A model generated the notes under the pieces. That model was not told the origin of the DNA, ran no database searches, and saw only the letters and a program-made list of their open reading frames with translations. A DNA stretch of 64,000 nt. Origin: Hyphomicrobiales bacterium (GTDB lineage: Bacteria > Pseudomonadota > Alphaproteobacteria > Rhizobiales > Methylopilaceae). Location of the stretch: contig JALHQA010000006.1 in assembly GCA_022842205.1 (NCBI GenBank), forward strand, positions 1 to 64,000, in the 5' to 3' direction. This document shows, in pieces, positions 17,578-26,912 of this stretch. Each line of letters starts with the position of its first letter. The stretch's first letter is position 1. A program made the position numbers and the translations under genes.

Positions 17578-17609
17578 TGGTAGTCTCCGTATTTTGAACT
17601 GATTGAAGG

Positions 17610-18584
17610 TTATTCCGTGGGCCGCGTCCGCGATGCCGCGATCCGTGCCCGTATTCCGAACAAAAATTCCATAACGCCGAGCGCCGCCACGATGACGACC
17701 AGCCATGTCTGAACCGCCATCAGGAAATAGGTCAGGCCCAGCATGAAGGTGCGGCCGGTGATACCGCGCGTTCCGGCATGCAGCAGGGCGAGGCCGAGCG
17801 TTGTAAACACAACCGTGAAAGCAGCGCCGATCACGCCGGCGCCGAAGCCAAAGACACCCGGCAGCGCCGCACCAAGGACGCCGCCTGCGAATGCGATCAA
17901 CGACAGGGGCGGGAGATTGAACGCAGAGAGATCCGGCCATGGCCGTGGCAGACGACCCGACGTACGGACAACGCGCCCGGCAACCCACAGATTGATAAGC
18001 GAAACGGTGGTCCACATCGCGGCGGCAAGCGGCGGCAGCGCGATGACCGCGATTTCGGTTATGCGCGAGGCGTCGCGGCCGCCCGGCAGCGTGATAGGTG
18101 CGTCCGGGGCTATGCCCGTTTCGGCGCGCATGAACTGCTCGAAGGTCGCGCGGAGCACGGCGCGATAATCTTCCAGGGAGCCGCCATGCATCAGGAGGGT
18201 CGCGATGACGAGCCCGCTACCGATTGCTGCGGACCAGACCGCCAGACGGCCGACCGGATACCACATCGCCCCGGCTTCCGGCTTTTCCGGATCGGCGGGC
18301 CGGCCGAGCAGCGCGAGATAGGCCAGCCACCACGCCGGCAGACCGACCGACAGGGCGTAGCTGCGCGCGGTGTCGAATCCCATCAATCCGTAGAGCACGA
18401 GCGCGCCGACGATCGCGCCGACGAGGCCGGCATGATGGCGCCAGCCCAGCGCGGCGATGAAAACGGGAAGCGGCGCGAACAGGAAAAGAAAGAGAGCGAA
18501 CGCGGAGCCGGAAGCGAGCGCGGTGGATAGCGCTGCCGAGGCCGCGCCGCTGGCTATTCCGACAAGGAGGGTTGTCGCGTTCAT
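17610..18584 (-). CDS. DUF2232 family integral membrane protein
   Basis: A 324-residue, strongly hydrophobic protein with about eight predicted membrane helices. A DUF2232 (YybS-like) gene between rpsR and rplI is the standard arrangement in alphaproteobacteria, and position plus topology are the basis for this call. The biochemical role of the family is not established. Residues such as [16 protein letters not shown] near the N-terminus are typical of these proteins. Confidence 0.82.
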   Translation of the reverse strand: MNATTLLVGIASGAASAALSTALASGSAFALFLFLFAPLPVFIAALGWRHHAGLVGAIVGALVLYGLMGFDTARSYALSVGLPAWWLAYLALLGRPADPEKPEAGAMWYPVGRLAVWSAAIGSGLVIATLLMHGGSLEDYRAVLRATFEQFMRAETGIAPDAPITLPGGRDASRITEIAVIALPPLAAAMWTTVSLINLWVAGRVVRTSGRLPRPWPDLSAFNLPPLSLIAFAGGVLGAALPGVFGFGAGVIGAAFTVVFTTLGLALLHAGTRGITGRTFMLGLTYFLMAVQTWLVVIVAALGVMEFLFGIRARIAASRTRPTE

Positions 18585-18685
18585 TCGAAAAGCTGTCCCG
18601 CTCTAGGAGCGGTTAGAAGCGGATCGTTATGCCCGCCCCAACCAGGAATTGACCGGACGCCCGAAGGCGTCCGGTGGTGATGTCG

Positions 18686-18931
18686 TTACTTGATCACGTA
18701 AGGCAGAAGGCCGATGAAGCGGGCGCGCTTGATCGCCTTGGCGAGTTCCCGCTGCTTCTTCTGCGAAACGGCGGTGATGCGCGACGGAACGATCTTGCCG
18801 CGCTCGGAAATGTAGCGCTGCAGGAGCTTGACGTCCTTGTAGTCGATCGTCGGCGCATTCGGACCCTGGAAGGGGCAGGTCTTGCGGCGGCGGAAGAAGG
18901 GCCGGCGGCCCTGGGATGCACCCATGCTCAT
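18686..18931 (-). CDS. rpsR: Small ribosomal subunit protein S18 (bS18)
   Basis: An 81-residue S18 that forms a heterodimer with S6 on the 30S platform. Conserved features are [43 protein letters not shown] cut across two family blocks, and [15 protein letters not shown]. The Cys in KTCPF is the single remnant of the zinc-type S18 set, so this is a non-zinc form. ATG at 18931 overlaps the rpsF stop as ATGA. Confidence 0.97.
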   Translation of the reverse strand: MSMGASQGRRPFFRRRKTCPFQGPNAPTIDYKDVKLLQRYISERGKIVPSRITAVSQKKQRELAKAIKRARFIGLLPYVIK

Positions 18932-19347
18932 GCGTCGTCTCCTTCGGTAGCGGGCTCTTCGTCCGTACGGGCCGGACGCTCGCCCTCGAAGTCACGCCGC
19001 GGGCGGTCGCTGCGCTCGTCGCGGTCGCGGCGCTGCATGACGACCGACGGTTCGGTTTCATGCTCGTCGACGCGGATCGTCAGGACGCGGAGGACGTCCT
19101 CATTGATCTTCTGAAGGCGCTCCAGTTCGGCGACGGCGGCCGGCGGGGCGGTGATGTTCATCAGCGTGTAGTGGGCCTTGCGGTTCTTCGCGATGCGGAA
19201 AGCAAGGCTCTTGACGCCCCAGTACTCGGTCTTGCCGACCTCGCCGCCGTTCGAGGCGATAACGCCCTTGAACTGCTCGGTGAGTTCCTCGACCTGCTGG
19301 GCCGTCACGTCCTGGCGCGCCAGGAAGACGTGTTCGTAATGCGGCAT
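18928..19347 (-). CDS. rpsF: Small ribosomal subunit protein S6 (bS6)
   Basis: A 139-residue S6 starting [14 protein letters not shown] at ATG 19347. The ferredoxin-like core ends around residue 100, and the tail is rich in Arg, Asp and Glu ([20 protein letters not shown]), the region that in E. coli is glutamylated by RimK. The longer upstream open frame runs through the leader and is not coding. Expression is probably autoregulated through the leader described at 19398-19551. Confidence 0.96.
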   Translation of the reverse strand: MPHYEHVFLARQDVTAQQVEELTEQFKGVIASNGGEVGKTEYWGVKSLAFRIAKNRKAHYTLMNITAPPAAVAELERLQKINEDVLRVLTIRVDEHETEPSVVMQRRDRDERSDRPRRDFEGERPARTDEEPATEGDDA

Positions 19348-19397
19348 TCGGAAATAGCCTTTGTTAGTGCCATGCGACGCCCGCCGGCGCTGAGCCC

Positions 19398-19551
19398 TTC
19401 GAGCCCGGAAAAGGCTCGAACCACTCTCGAAGGCGGAGACACGGGACGACGGAACCGCGAAGGTCCCAACCGGCAAACCGGCCGTCCGTTCAGCCCCCGG
19501 CCGAGGCGTCACGAAGGCGCGGCTTATAGAGCCAAAGGGCGACCCGCGCAA
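19398..19551 (-). promoter_or_regulatory. Promoter and leader of the rpsF operon
   Basis: On the minus strand a -35 TTGCGC (19551-19546) and -10 TATAAG (19528-19523) are separated by 17 bases, placing transcription start near 19516 and giving a leader of about 170 bases. In that leader TTCGAGCC and GGCTCGAA (19420-19413 and 19405-19398) form an 8-bp stem with a loop containing CCG. A CCG-bearing hairpin is the known signature of S6:S18 autoregulatory binding sites in many bacteria. The match is by eye and not proven. Confidence 0.5.
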
Positions 19552-19682
19552 GGCAAGTGCTAAAGGTCTGCGAGTTCTAGGCAAATTTTCGCAGCACACG
19601 AGATAAATCATCGGCTGCAAAGACATTCAAATTCCCGTGATGGTAGATGCGGCTTCGTAATGGGCACCAGGTAGATAGAGCA

Positions 19683-19711
19683 GGCCGGCCCGAACGGGGG
19701 ACCGGCCTTTT
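19683..19711 (+). terminator. Terminator-like hairpin without an annotated upstream gene
   Basis: GGCCGG (19683-19688) and CCGGCC (19702-19707) enclose CCC/GGG and are followed by TTTT (19708-19711). The nearest plus-strand gene starts 60 bases downstream and the upstream gene is on the other strand, so the hairpin either ends a short plus-strand RNA arising between about 19560 and 19680 or acts as an attenuator. The remaining bases of the 423-base gap between rpsF and the next gene show only two overlapping tiny ORFs (MVDAAS and MGTR). Confidence 0.6.
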
Positions 19712-19770
19712 AGCTCGGCGGACAGGAGATAAAGGCAGCGCCTGGTACGCCATCGACTTGGAGATCTCCC

Positions 19771-20076
19771 ATGACGATTTTTCGTAAAGTGCCGCTACTG
19801 GCGTCCTGCGCGCTTGTGCTCGCGCTCCCCACCGCCGCCTTCGCCGAAAACGACGGCAGCGATAATCGCGAACTGCAGCGCTCGATCTATCAGACGCTTC
19901 GCGGCGACTATTACGGTTATTACGGCCCGGCGCCCATCGAAGGCGGTTACGTCATGGAGGGCCGTGCCTCCGTGGCCGGCCCCCCGCCCGGCGAGCCGCG
20001 CCAGAACGAATGGCAGCGTTACGAGGAATCGAACACGCCGTTCGAGATGAGACCCGCTACCCGTCCTCAGGACTAA
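19771..20076 (+). CDS. Small exported protein of unknown function
   Basis: A 101-residue protein with a clear Sec signal peptide (IFRKVPLLASCALVLALP, cleavage near AAFAEND). The mature part of about 76 residues is rich in Tyr, Gly and Pro (RGDYYGYYGPAPIEGGY) and polar at the C-terminus. ATG at 19771 follows GGAG. No family is recognised. It is followed directly by a strong terminator, so it is monocistronic. Confidence 0.65.
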   Translation: MTIFRKVPLLASCALVLALPTAAFAENDGSDNRELQRSIYQTLRGDYYGYYGPAPIEGGYVMEGRASVAGPPPGEPRQNEWQRYEESNTPFEMRPATRPQD

Positions 20077-20102
20077 CCTGACATTCCGTTTCCTCCCAAC
20101 TT

Positions 20103-20130
20103 GGCCGCCCGTTTCCCCGGGCGGCCTTTT
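20103..20130 (+). terminator. Rho-independent terminator
   Basis: GGCCGCCCG (20103-20111) and CGGGCGGCC (20118-20126) form a perfect 9-bp stem followed by TTTT. It lies 27 bases past the stop of the small exported gene and before the convergent gene on the minus strand. Confidence 0.85.
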
Positions 20131-20148
20131 CATTCTGGGAGGCGGCCA

Positions 20149-20937
20149 TCACCGCGGTTTGATTGTAAATCTCACACCGCCGCGGGCGGACGGGTCGCCA
20201 TCAACCGGTATGCTGTAAACCGCATCTGCATTGAGGCTGCCTGTGAAGTCGCTCGTGCCCAGGCGGCCGAAATCGGAGCTTGCCGTGAATTTCGGTTCAA
20301 GAGTGACAGAGCCGTCATTGGCGTCGAATTCGGGCAGCGTCGCGCGGGGCGTTATTTCCGCGCCAAGCTGAAAATTGTCCGCCGGATGCGCGATGCCGCG
20401 CAGGCCAGCATAGCCGGAAATATTCTCGATCATACCGTCCGCAGTGTAGGTGCCGGCAGTCGCGGCGCCATAAAACAGACCTGATGCATCGGCGCCCCGT
20501 TCGGCCTTCAGTTCCCAGTTCAGGATCGTTTCCGCGCTGCTGCCGGGTTGAACCATTTCCGTTGAGAGCTGGAACGGCGTGTCGGACGTCCGGACGCGAA
20601 GGCCGACGCCCCGGTCGCCGGGCCCGTCGAACGGGTTTCGTATCGGATTGGAAAGGGTCGGCGCGAGCCCACGGCCCGTGAACTCGTGTGTCAGGGTCGG
20701 CCGGCCGACAGGCGATTTCAATTGGGGGCGGCCGCTGCCGCTAGGATCGACCGGACGGGACATTGTATCGCGCCAGACGCCGTCGAAGCTGGTGCAAAGC
20801 TGCGCCAGCTCTTCGGGCATATCTTTTTGGCCGCAGTGAAATTCCGGCTCAGGCGGAAGAGACGCGTCGTCCTCCTGCGCGTAAGCAGAAGCAACCGACA
20901 CGGCGAGTAAAACAGGCAGCAGCAAGGAAGGGCGCAT
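20149..20937 (-). CDS. Exported protein of unknown function, possibly beta-rich
   Basis: A 262-residue protein beginning MRPSLLLPVLLAVSVASAYAQ, a Sec signal peptide. It contains two early Cys (EFHCGQKD and AQLCTSFD). The C-terminal 150 residues have alternating hydrophobic and polar segments such as GVGLRVRTSDTPFQLS and ETILNWELKAERG, ending GGVRFTIKPR. That pattern suggests a beta-rich periplasmic or outer-membrane protein. The start at 20937 is chosen from the signal peptide; the ribosome site is weak. No named family is recognised. Confidence 0.6.
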   Translation of the reverse strand: MRPSLLLPVLLAVSVASAYAQEDDASLPPEPEFHCGQKDMPEELAQLCTSFDGVWRDTMSRPVDPSGSGRPQLKSPVGRPTLTHEFTGRGLAPTLSNPIRNPFDGPGDRGVGLRVRTSDTPFQLSTEMVQPGSSAETILNWELKAERGADASGLFYGAATAGTYTADGMIENISGYAGLRGIAHPADNFQLGAEITPRATLPEFDANDGSVTLEPKFTASSDFGRLGTSDFTGSLNADAVYSIPVDGDPSARGGVRFTIKPR

Positions 20938-21059
20938 GATGCGCGTTTCCGAAAGTTCGTGCCGCCCCCGCAGCTCGTGTGAGGCTACGGATGACGATGA
21001 ATCGTGCAATGCGGACGACGGAATAGCTGCGATGCGCTCGAGACGAGCGCATCGTTAGG

Positions 21060-21314
21060 TTATGCGCGTTCGCGCATACCGGGTTTCGGCTCCTTGGCGC
21101 CGACGCGCCACACCCGGTCGATGGCGAGCGGAGCGTTGCCGGACTTCTCGGCGATCTCGCGATCCTGCTCCTCGATCACCCGGCGCGCGATGGCATCATC
21201 GTCATCAATGCCGTCGAACAGTTCGGCCGCCACGCGGCGGTTGGAGCGCTGTGAGCCATCCTCATAGACGACGTTGAACAGAACGAATTCGCTCTTCGAG
21301 CGGGGCTTTGCCAT
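21060..21314 (-). CDS. Conserved small alphaproteobacterial protein, function unknown
   Basis: An 84-residue protein starting MAKPRSKSEFVLFNVVYEDG, with ATG at 21314 behind AGAGGA. The sequence continues SQRSNRRVAAELFDGID and then an acidic helix (EEQDREIAEKSGNAP). I recall similar short proteins across Hyphomicrobiales, where they are annotated only as hypothetical. There is no signal peptide or membrane helix, so it is cytosolic. The upstream extension of the open frame is not coding. Confidence 0.65.
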   Translation of the reverse strand: MAKPRSKSEFVLFNVVYEDGSQRSNRRVAAELFDGIDDDDAIARRVIEEQDREIAEKSGNAPLAIDRVWRVGAKEPKPGMRERA

Positions 21315-21463
21315 CTCGGATATCCTCTGCTGAGGGGGCGCCCGACGGCGCGCGCTGGACGGGGTTGGCCGGTTATGTAGGCGATCGGCGGCGCGAATGC
21401 GAGGCCAGAAATACAAAGGGCCGCAACTGGCGGCCCCGACACAATAACAATCGTTAGAACGGA

Positions 21464-21715
21464 TCAGCTTACCCAACCCTCGTGGCGCGCGGCCGTCGAG
21501 AACTTGTCGATGGCCGCCTTGATGCTGTTTTCGTCCTCCGCCTGCAGCGCCGCTTCGACGCTGCGCGCGGCCAAGCCCCATTTGTCGGCGTGAGGGCCTC
21601 CCTGATTCTTCACCTTGGTGGCAAAATTGATCATGCCGCGATAGCTCGCGACAAACTTCAGGCCGTTGTCGGTCATCAGCCGGACCTGCTTCGGCAACAA
21701 ATCATCCATCATCAT
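21464..21715 (-). CDS. Small soluble protein of unknown function
   Basis: An 83-residue protein; three consecutive ATG codons at 21715, 21712 and 21709 make the exact start uncertain, with GAGG upstream. The sequence (DDLLPKQVRLMTDNGLKFV followed by an amphipathic helical part ending ARHEGWVS) is compact and has ordinary amino-acid composition for a folded cytosolic protein. I do not recognise a family. The upstream part of the open frame overlaps a putative regulatory region and is unlikely to be coding. Confidence 0.5.
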   Translation of the reverse strand: MMMDDLLPKQVRLMTDNGLKFVASYRGMINFATKVKNQGGPHADKWGLAARSVEAALQAEDENSIKAAIDKFSTAARHEGWVS

Positions 21716-21828
21716 CTCTGGCGGCCTCAACACGTCGGAACGTATCTGGACGCTAGCCGCATGTGGCGGGATTGCGGCAGGGGGGTGGGGATGGATGTGC
21801 ACAGCATGTGCGCTCAAACGGTCACTTA

Positions 21829-21843
21829 TTAACACTTTGTTAA
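21829..21843. promoter_or_regulatory. Candidate CtrA-type binding site
   Basis: TTAA, seven bases, TTAA at 21829-21843 fits the spaced half-site arrangement bound by the alphaproteobacterial cell-cycle regulator CtrA. It lies between the divergent small gene at 21715 and the NDUFA12-like gene at 21937. A single site of eight fixed bases could arise by chance in 64 kb, so support is limited. Confidence 0.3.
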
Positions 21844-21936
21844 GGGATTAAGCCGCGGCATCGCCCAGTGGACAGAGTCATCGCGGCGCGCCATAACCGC
21901 GAGCCTTAACCTTCCTGACCGCTTGGGAGTGCGCCT

Positions 21937-22341
21937 GTGAAATCGCTGATGACCCTCATCACCCAGATCTTTACCTGGTGGAACGGGCAGACGCTGGGCA
22001 CGCGTTTCTGGACGTGGCGCAAGGGGGAACTGGTCGGTCAGGACGAGCTCGGCAACACCTATTACCGCGCCAGGAACACGCCGCTCGGTGAGCGCCGCTG
22101 GGTCATCTACAACGGGTATGCGGAAGCCAGCGCCATCCCGTCTGGCTGGCACGGCTGGATGCACCACACGGTTGACACGCCGCCTACCGAGGAGGACTAC
22201 GCGCCGAAGGAGTGGCAGCAGGCGCACCGCGCCAACCCGACCGGCACGGCGGATGCCTACAGGCCCAAGGGTTCGACCATCAACGGGGGCCGCCGCGAGC
22301 GCACCACAGGCGACTACGAAGCGTGGACCCCGGGCGCCTGA
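21937..22341 (+). CDS. NADH:ubiquinone oxidoreductase accessory subunit, NDUFA12 family
   Basis: A 134-residue homologue of the mitochondrial complex I subunit NDUFA12 (B17.2). Conserved features are FTWWNGQTLGTRFWTW, VGQDELGNTYYR, ERRWVIYNGYAEAS, PSGWHGWMHH and a polar C-terminus. In alphaproteobacteria this supernumerary subunit is encoded apart from the nuo operon, as here. It is thought to bind the peripheral arm of complex I on the cytoplasmic side. GTG at 21937 has GGGAG seven bases upstream; an ATG four codons in is the alternative. Confidence 0.9.
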   Translation: MKSLMTLITQIFTWWNGQTLGTRFWTWRKGELVGQDELGNTYYRARNTPLGERRWVIYNGYAEASAIPSGWHGWMHHTVDTPPTEEDYAPKEWQQAHRANPTGTADAYRPKGSTINGGRRERTTGDYEAWTPGA

Positions 22342-22444
22342 GCGCGGCCGTCACAAATTTGCTCAACCCCGGCTTTAGCCGGATCGGGAAAGCGCCATAC
22401 TGAATGGCGATTCCCGCCGTCCCGCTTACCAAGGCCCGCCATCC

Positions 22445-22960
22445 GTGATTTCCGTTTTCCGCGCCGTCGCGCTTATTTTCGGACTCGGGCTGTCGGCTCT
22501 TGCCGGCACGGCACAGGCGCAATTTTTTCAGCAGGTTCCACAGCCGGAAGCCCAGCAGCAGCAACCGCAGCAGCTTCCGCCGCCGCCCGCCGAGGAACAG
22601 GCTCCACCGCCGGAGCGAATCGAGAATCCGGTCGCGCATTTCTCCGGTCTCGACAAGGTCACCGGCCGCATCTTCGCATTCGATGTGAAGGTGGATGAGA
22701 CCGTTCAATTCGGGGCTCTGCAGGTAACTCCTCGCGTCTGCTATACGCGGCCGCCGACGGAGCAGCCGGAAACCATCGCGTTTGTCGAAGTCGACGAGAT
22801 CACGCTGCAGAAAGAGCAAAAGCGAATTTTCACGGGGTGGATGTTCGCCGACAGCCCAGGCCTCAACGCCGTCGAGCATCCAATCTATGACGTATGGATC
22901 ACCGATTGCACCGGCGGCGAGCGCCGGGAGGCGCCGGAAGGGCCGAAGCTGGGGGAATAG
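22445..22960 (+). CDS. DUF2155 domain exported protein
   Basis: A 171-residue protein with a signal peptide (cleavage near TAQAQFF), a Gln/Pro-rich spacer, and the DUF2155 core: AHFSGLDKVTGRIFAFDV, TPRVCYTRPPTEQPETIAFV, and KRIFTGWMFADSPGLNAVEHPIYDVW. Two conserved Cys (CYTRP and TDCTGG) may form a disulfide. The family is alphaproteobacterial, periplasmic and without a known function, and is commonly next to the NDUFA12 gene and aat, as here. The start is GTG. Confidence 0.85.
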   Translation: MISVFRAVALIFGLGLSALAGTAQAQFFQQVPQPEAQQQQPQQLPPPPAEEQAPPPERIENPVAHFSGLDKVTGRIFAFDVKVDETVQFGALQVTPRVCYTRPPTEQPETIAFVEVDEITLQKEQKRIFTGWMFADSPGLNAVEHPIYDVWITDCTGGERREAPEGPKLGE

Positions 22961-22968
22961 GCGCGAAC

Positions 22969-23643
22969 TTACCGCTTCGCCAGGGTTTCCATTGCCTCGC
23001 TACCTGTCACCAGTCGATCCTTCGGCCAGATGTGGAAATCCCCACTGGCCGCCAAGGCTTCCTCCAGAAGCTTGTGATAGGCGCGGCGCGGTACATCAAC
23101 CGCGCCGAAACTCCGGAGATGCTCTGTTACGAACTGCGTGTCGAGCAGGGTGAATCCGCCTTTGATAAGCCGGGCGGCAAGATGGACGAGCGCAACCTTC
23201 GATGCGTCCGTCTCGGTATGGAACATGCTCTCGCCGAAGAAGGCGCCGCCCAGCCTCACTCCGTACAGTCCGCCGACCAGCTTGTCGTCCTGCCAGGCTT
23301 CGACCGTGTGGCAATGGCCGATGGCAAACAGGTCCGTGTACAGACGCCGGATACGCTTGTTGATCCAGGTCTTGCGCCGGCCCGGCGCCGGCTTGGCGCA
23401 GCCGTCGATCACCGCCTCGAAATTATGATCTATGCGGATTTCAAACCTGTCAGAACGCACGGTGCGGGCGAGCCGGTCCGGCACATGGAAGCTTCCGAGA
23501 GGAATGACACCGCGCCGGTCGGGCTCGATCCAGTAAAGCCCCGGGTCCGATGCGCTCTCGGCCATCGGGAAGATGCCGCAGGCATAGGCTTTCAGCAGCA
23601 CTTCCGGCGTGATGTCGACCAGGACGTCGTTTATGCGCGTCAT
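22969..23643 (-). CDS. aat: Leucyl/phenylalanyl-tRNA-protein transferase
   Basis: A 224-residue Aat that adds Leu or Phe to N-terminal Arg or Lys of proteins, marking them for ClpS-ClpAP degradation (N-end rule). Family motifs [44 protein letters not shown] and [11 protein letters not shown] are present. ATG at 23643 has AGGG upstream. It is the last gene of an aroQ-accB-accC-aat run, a common order in alphaproteobacteria. Confidence 0.94.
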   Translation of the reverse strand: MTRINDVLVDITPEVLLKAYACGIFPMAESASDPGLYWIEPDRRGVIPLGSFHVPDRLARTVRSDRFEIRIDHNFEAVIDGCAKPAPGRRKTWINKRIRRLYTDLFAIGHCHTVEAWQDDKLVGGLYGVRLGGAFFGESMFHTETDASKVALVHLAARLIKGGFTLLDTQFVTEHLRSFGAVDVPRRAYHKLLEEALAASGDFHIWPKDRLVTGSEAMETLAKR

Positions 23644-23690
23644 GGCCCTGAGTGTAGGTGTTTTCCGCTCCCGTTGGGAGAGGGGGGCGA

Positions 23691-25043
23691 TCAACCGTCC
23701 ATCAAGCCGTTGGCCAGCCGCTTTTCCAGCCAGTGGATATCGTAGCGGCCGTCCTGGATGTCCGGGTCGCGGACAAGCGTGCGAAACAGCGGCAGCGTGG
23801 TCTCGATGCCATCGACGACGAATTCGTCGAGCGCGCGGCGCAGACGCATCAGGCACTCGGTGCGCGTCTTGCCATGGACAATGAGCTTGCCCGCGAGTGA
23901 GTCGTAATAGGGCGGAATGACGTAGCCCTGATAGGCGTGGCTATCGACGCGGACGCCGAGGCCGCCCGGAACATGCCATTGCGTGATCCTGCCGGGCGAC
24001 GGACGGAAGGTCGCCGGGTTTTCCGCGTTGACGCGGCATTCGATGGCGTGGCCGTTCAGCTTCACATCATCCTGGGTGAACGAGAGCTTGGCGCCGCCGG
24101 CGATGCGGATCTGCTCGTTCACGAGATCGATGTCGGTGATCATCTCGGTGACGGGATGCTCCACCTGGATGCGGGTGTTCATCTCGATGAAGTAGAACTC
24201 GCCGTTCTCGTACAGGAACTCGACCGTACCGACACCGAGATAACCGAGATCGGCCATCGCTTTTGCGCAAGTACTGCCGATACGCTCGCGCTCTTCGGCG
24301 TTGAGCGCCGGCGAGGGCGCTTCCTCCCACACCTTCTGATGGCGGCGCTGCAGCGAGCAGTCGCGCTCGCCGAGATGCACGGCATTGCCCTGGCCGTCGC
24401 CGATGACTTGGATTTCGATGTGGCGCGGCTTCTGTAGATATTTTTCGATGTAGACCGCATCGTCGCCGAAGGCGGCCTTGGCCTCGGAGCGCGCCGTCGA
24501 GAGCGCGACCGACATGTCGTGCTCGCCGAGCGCGACCTTCATGCCGCGTCCGCCGCCGCCGGCGGCCGCCTTGATGATGACGGGGAAGCCGATCTCCCTG
24601 GCAACACGCATCGCTTCGGCATCTTCGGTGACGCCTCCGTCGGAGCCGGGAACGACGGGGATGCCGAGGCGTTTCGCGGTCTGCTTGGCAGCGATCTTGT
24701 CGCCCATGACGCGAATATGCTCGGCCTTGGGGCCGATGAAGACGATGCCGTGTTCTTCGAGGATTTCCGCGAAGCGGGCGTTCTCGGACAGGAAGCCGTA
24801 GCCGGGGTGGACGGCGTCGGCGCCGGTGATCTCGCAGGCGGCCAACAACTGCGAAACATTGAGATAGCTGTCGCGTGCCGCGGGCGGGCCGATGCACACA
24901 GCCTCGTCAGCAAGCTTCACGTGCATGGCGTCGCTATCGGCCGTGGAGTGAACGGCGACGGTGGCGATGCCAAGCTCTTTGCAGGCGCGGAGCACCCGGA
25001 GAGCGATCTCGCCACGATTGGCGATGAGGACCTTGTCGAACAT
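23691..25043 (-). CDS. accC: Acetyl-CoA carboxylase, biotin carboxylase subunit
   Basis: A 450-residue ATP-grasp enzyme, matching the usual length, that carboxylates biotin on AccB for fatty-acid synthesis. It starts [16 protein letters not shown]. The ATP loop [11 protein letters not shown], catalytic block [16 protein letters not shown] and biotin-site GGxG region are intact. It is seven bases downstream of accB. The transferase subunits AccA and AccD are not in the window. Confidence 0.97.
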   Translation of the reverse strand: MFDKVLIANRGEIALRVLRACKELGIATVAVHSTADSDAMHVKLADEAVCIGPPAARDSYLNVSQLLAACEITGADAVHPGYGFLSENARFAEILEEHGIVFIGPKAEHIRVMGDKIAAKQTAKRLGIPVVPGSDGGVTEDAEAMRVAREIGFPVIIKAAAGGGGRGMKVALGEHDMSVALSTARSEAKAAFGDDAVYIEKYLQKPRHIEIQVIGDGQGNAVHLGERDCSLQRRHQKVWEEAPSPALNAEERERIGSTCAKAMADLGYLGVGTVEFLYENGEFYFIEMNTRIQVEHPVTEMITDIDLVNEQIRIAGGAKLSFTQDDVKLNGHAIECRVNAENPATFRPSPGRITQWHVPGGLGVRVDSHAYQGYVIPPYYDSLAGKLIVHGKTRTECLMRLRRALDEFVVDGIETTLPLFRTLVRDPDIQDGRYDIHWLEKRLANGLMDG

Positions 25044-25050
25044 CGCCGCT

Positions 25051-25527
25051 TTATTCGACGATCATAAGCGGCTGGGCGAATTCGACCGGCTGGCCGTCGT
25101 CGATCAGAATCTCTTTCACCGTACCGGCTTTGGGCGCCGGAATGGCGTTCATGGTTTTCATCGCTTCGATAATGAGCAGCGTCTGGCCCTGACGCACCTG
25201 CTGGCCGACATCGACAAAAACTTTCGCGCCGGGTTCGGGCGAGCGATAGGCGGTGCCGACCATCGGCGACAGCACGGCGCCGGGCGCCTTGGACTTGTCA
25301 CCCGATGCGGCTGCTGCCGGAGCCGCGGAAGCTGCGGCGGATGCCGCCGCAGGGGCCGGCGCTGAATAGACCGGGGCGTTGACGGTAATGGAACGCGCGA
25401 CGCGGACTTTGAAGTCGTCGCGCTCGATCTCGATCTCGGAGAGGTCGGTTTCCTTGAGCAGTTTTGCGAGGGCGCGGATGAGTTCGTGATCCACGCCAGA
25501 CTCGTCCTTCTTAACGTCCTTGGCCAT
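25051..25527 (-). CDS. accB: Acetyl-CoA carboxylase biotin carboxyl carrier protein
   Basis: A 158-residue carrier. An N-terminal helical segment (residues 10-45) is followed by a 40-residue Ala/Pro hinge and a C-terminal biotinyl domain. The biotinylated residue is Lys124 in EAMKTMN. The thumb region [15 protein letters not shown] is typical. It is co-transcribed with accC, which carboxylates it. Confidence 0.97.
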   Translation of the reverse strand: MAKDVKKDESGVDHELIRALAKLLKETDLSEIEIERDDFKVRVARSITVNAPVYSAPAPAAASAAASAAPAAAASGDKSKAPGAVLSPMVGTAYRSPEPGAKVFVDVGQQVRQGQTLLIIEAMKTMNAIPAPKAGTVKEILIDDGQPVEFAQPLMIVE

Positions 25528-25551
25528 TTCTTCTCTTCTCTCCGAAGGGCG

Positions 25552-25995
25552 TCAGTTCTTCGACACGATGCGCGCAAGACCCTCGAGCGCGAGTTCGTAA
25601 CCGTAAGCGCCGAAACCGACAACAATCCCATGAGCAACCGGCGACACATAGGAATGGTGCCGAAAATCCTCGCGGGCATAGGTGTTGGACAAATGAACCT
25701 CGATCGCGGGTACCCCCACCGCCTTGATGGCGTCGTGCAGCGCAACCGAGGTGTGGGTGTAGGCGGCAGGATTGATTATCAACCCCTTGGCCTTGGTACG
25801 CGCTTCCTGGACCCAATCGACAAGCTGGCCTTCGACATTCGTCTGCCGGAAGTCGATTTCGAACCCCAATGTTTTGCCCCGCGCCCGTACCCGATCCTCA
25901 ATGTCGTTAAGCGTATCCGAACCATAAACTTCCGGCTCGCGTAGGCCGAGAAGATTCAGGTTGGGGCCGTTGAGGACGAAGATGGTCGCTGTCAT
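25552..25995 (-). CDS. aroQ: Type II 3-dehydroquinate dehydratase
   Basis: A 147-residue dodecameric enzyme of the shikimate pathway. It has NGPNLNLLG at residues 9-17, the catalytic Tyr24 in [17 protein letters not shown], and the catalytic His in VHLSN. The lid loop [14 protein letters not shown] follows. Next to accBC is its normal place in alphaproteobacteria, although the pathways are unrelated. Confidence 0.96.
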   Translation of the reverse strand: MTATIFVLNGPNLNLLGLREPEVYGSDTLNDIEDRVRARGKTLGFEIDFRQTNVEGQLVDWVQEARTKAKGLIINPAAYTHTSVALHDAIKAVGVPAIEVHLSNTYAREDFRHHSYVSPVAHGIVVGFGAYGYELALEGLARIVSKN

Positions 25996-26075
25996 CTGGC
26001 TTTATGGTCGGGCGGGTAACCGGCGGTTCTTATACGGCCAAAGGGGGCAGGGGAAGAGGCCCACCCCTTAGGCCG

Positions 26076-26882
26076 TCAGCATTCCACTTTTCCGCACTGG
26101 CGCACGTTGGCGACCAGCTCTTTCAGCGTATCCGCGCCGACCGCGCCAGGAATGACCCGATCGCCAATCACATAGGTCGGGGTGCCGTTGATCCCGAGAC
26201 TTCGCGCCAGCTTTTGAACATTCTGCAGCGTTGTTTCGATCCCCGGATCGGCGAGGTCGGCCGACAGGCGTTCGGCGTCGAGACCGAGATCGCGGGCAAT
26301 GCCGATTGCAGTGGCCCCATCGGCGCCATCGGCGTTCAGGAGCTTGCGGTGGAAATCCAGATACTTGTCCGGGGCCTGTTTGGCCACGACCACCGCTACG
26401 CGCGCCGCATCGACCGACTCCTGGCTGAGAACCGGGAACTCCTTGAGAACCAGCCGGACCTTCTTGTCGGATTTGAGCAGCTCTTCGGTGTCGGCAAGCG
26501 CGTGCTTACAATATCCGCAGTTGTAGTCGAAGAATTCGACGATCGTGACGTCGCCTTTTGGGTCGCCGAGAACGACCTGATCGTCGGAATTGTAGACCTC
26601 CGAGGCGGCTGATTTGAACACTTTCGATCGTTCGGTTTCCGCGCGTGCCTCGTCCTTCGTCTTAAGACGGTCGGCCATCTCACGAAGAATTTCCGGGTTC
26701 TCCAGCAGATACTCCCGGACGATGGTTTCGATGCCGGCACGGTTCGGCTCCGACGTGCTGGCTTGCGCCGTTTGTACGGACGATCGCGAGCTGGCGTTCG
26801 CCATCAGATATTGCGGCAAAAGGAACAATGCGAGACAGGCGGCCGCGGCGAGGGCGAGCGACAGGATGCGGGTCGGGGTCAC
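26076..26882 (-). CDS. DsbA-family thiol:disulfide oxidoreductase
   Basis: A 268-residue periplasmic thioredoxin-fold protein. It has an N-terminal hydrophobic anchor or signal (residues 7-27), then an alpha-helical stalk (REYLLENPEILREMADRLK), then the active site FFDYNCGYCKHA with Cys122 and Cys125 and the cis-Pro loop GTPTYVIG. The stalk plus CGYC resembles ScsC/BdbD-like proteins that oligomerise and act as isomerases, rather than plain DsbA. Two further Cys end the protein (RQCGKVEC). The start is GTG at 26882 with AAAGGAT upstream. Confidence 0.88.
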   Translation of the reverse strand: MTPTRILSLALAAAACLALFLLPQYLMANASSRSSVQTAQASTSEPNRAGIETIVREYLLENPEILREMADRLKTKDEARAETERSKVFKSAASEVYNSDDQVVLGDPKGDVTIVEFFDYNCGYCKHALADTEELLKSDKKVRLVLKEFPVLSQESVDAARVAVVVAKQAPDKYLDFHRKLLNADGADGATAIGIARDLGLDAERLSADLADPGIETTLQNVQKLARSLGINGTPTYVIGDRVIPGAVGADTLKELVANVRQCGKVEC

Positions 26883-26912
26883 GTTGTTATCCTTTGCCGG
26901 AGATCCCGGAGT

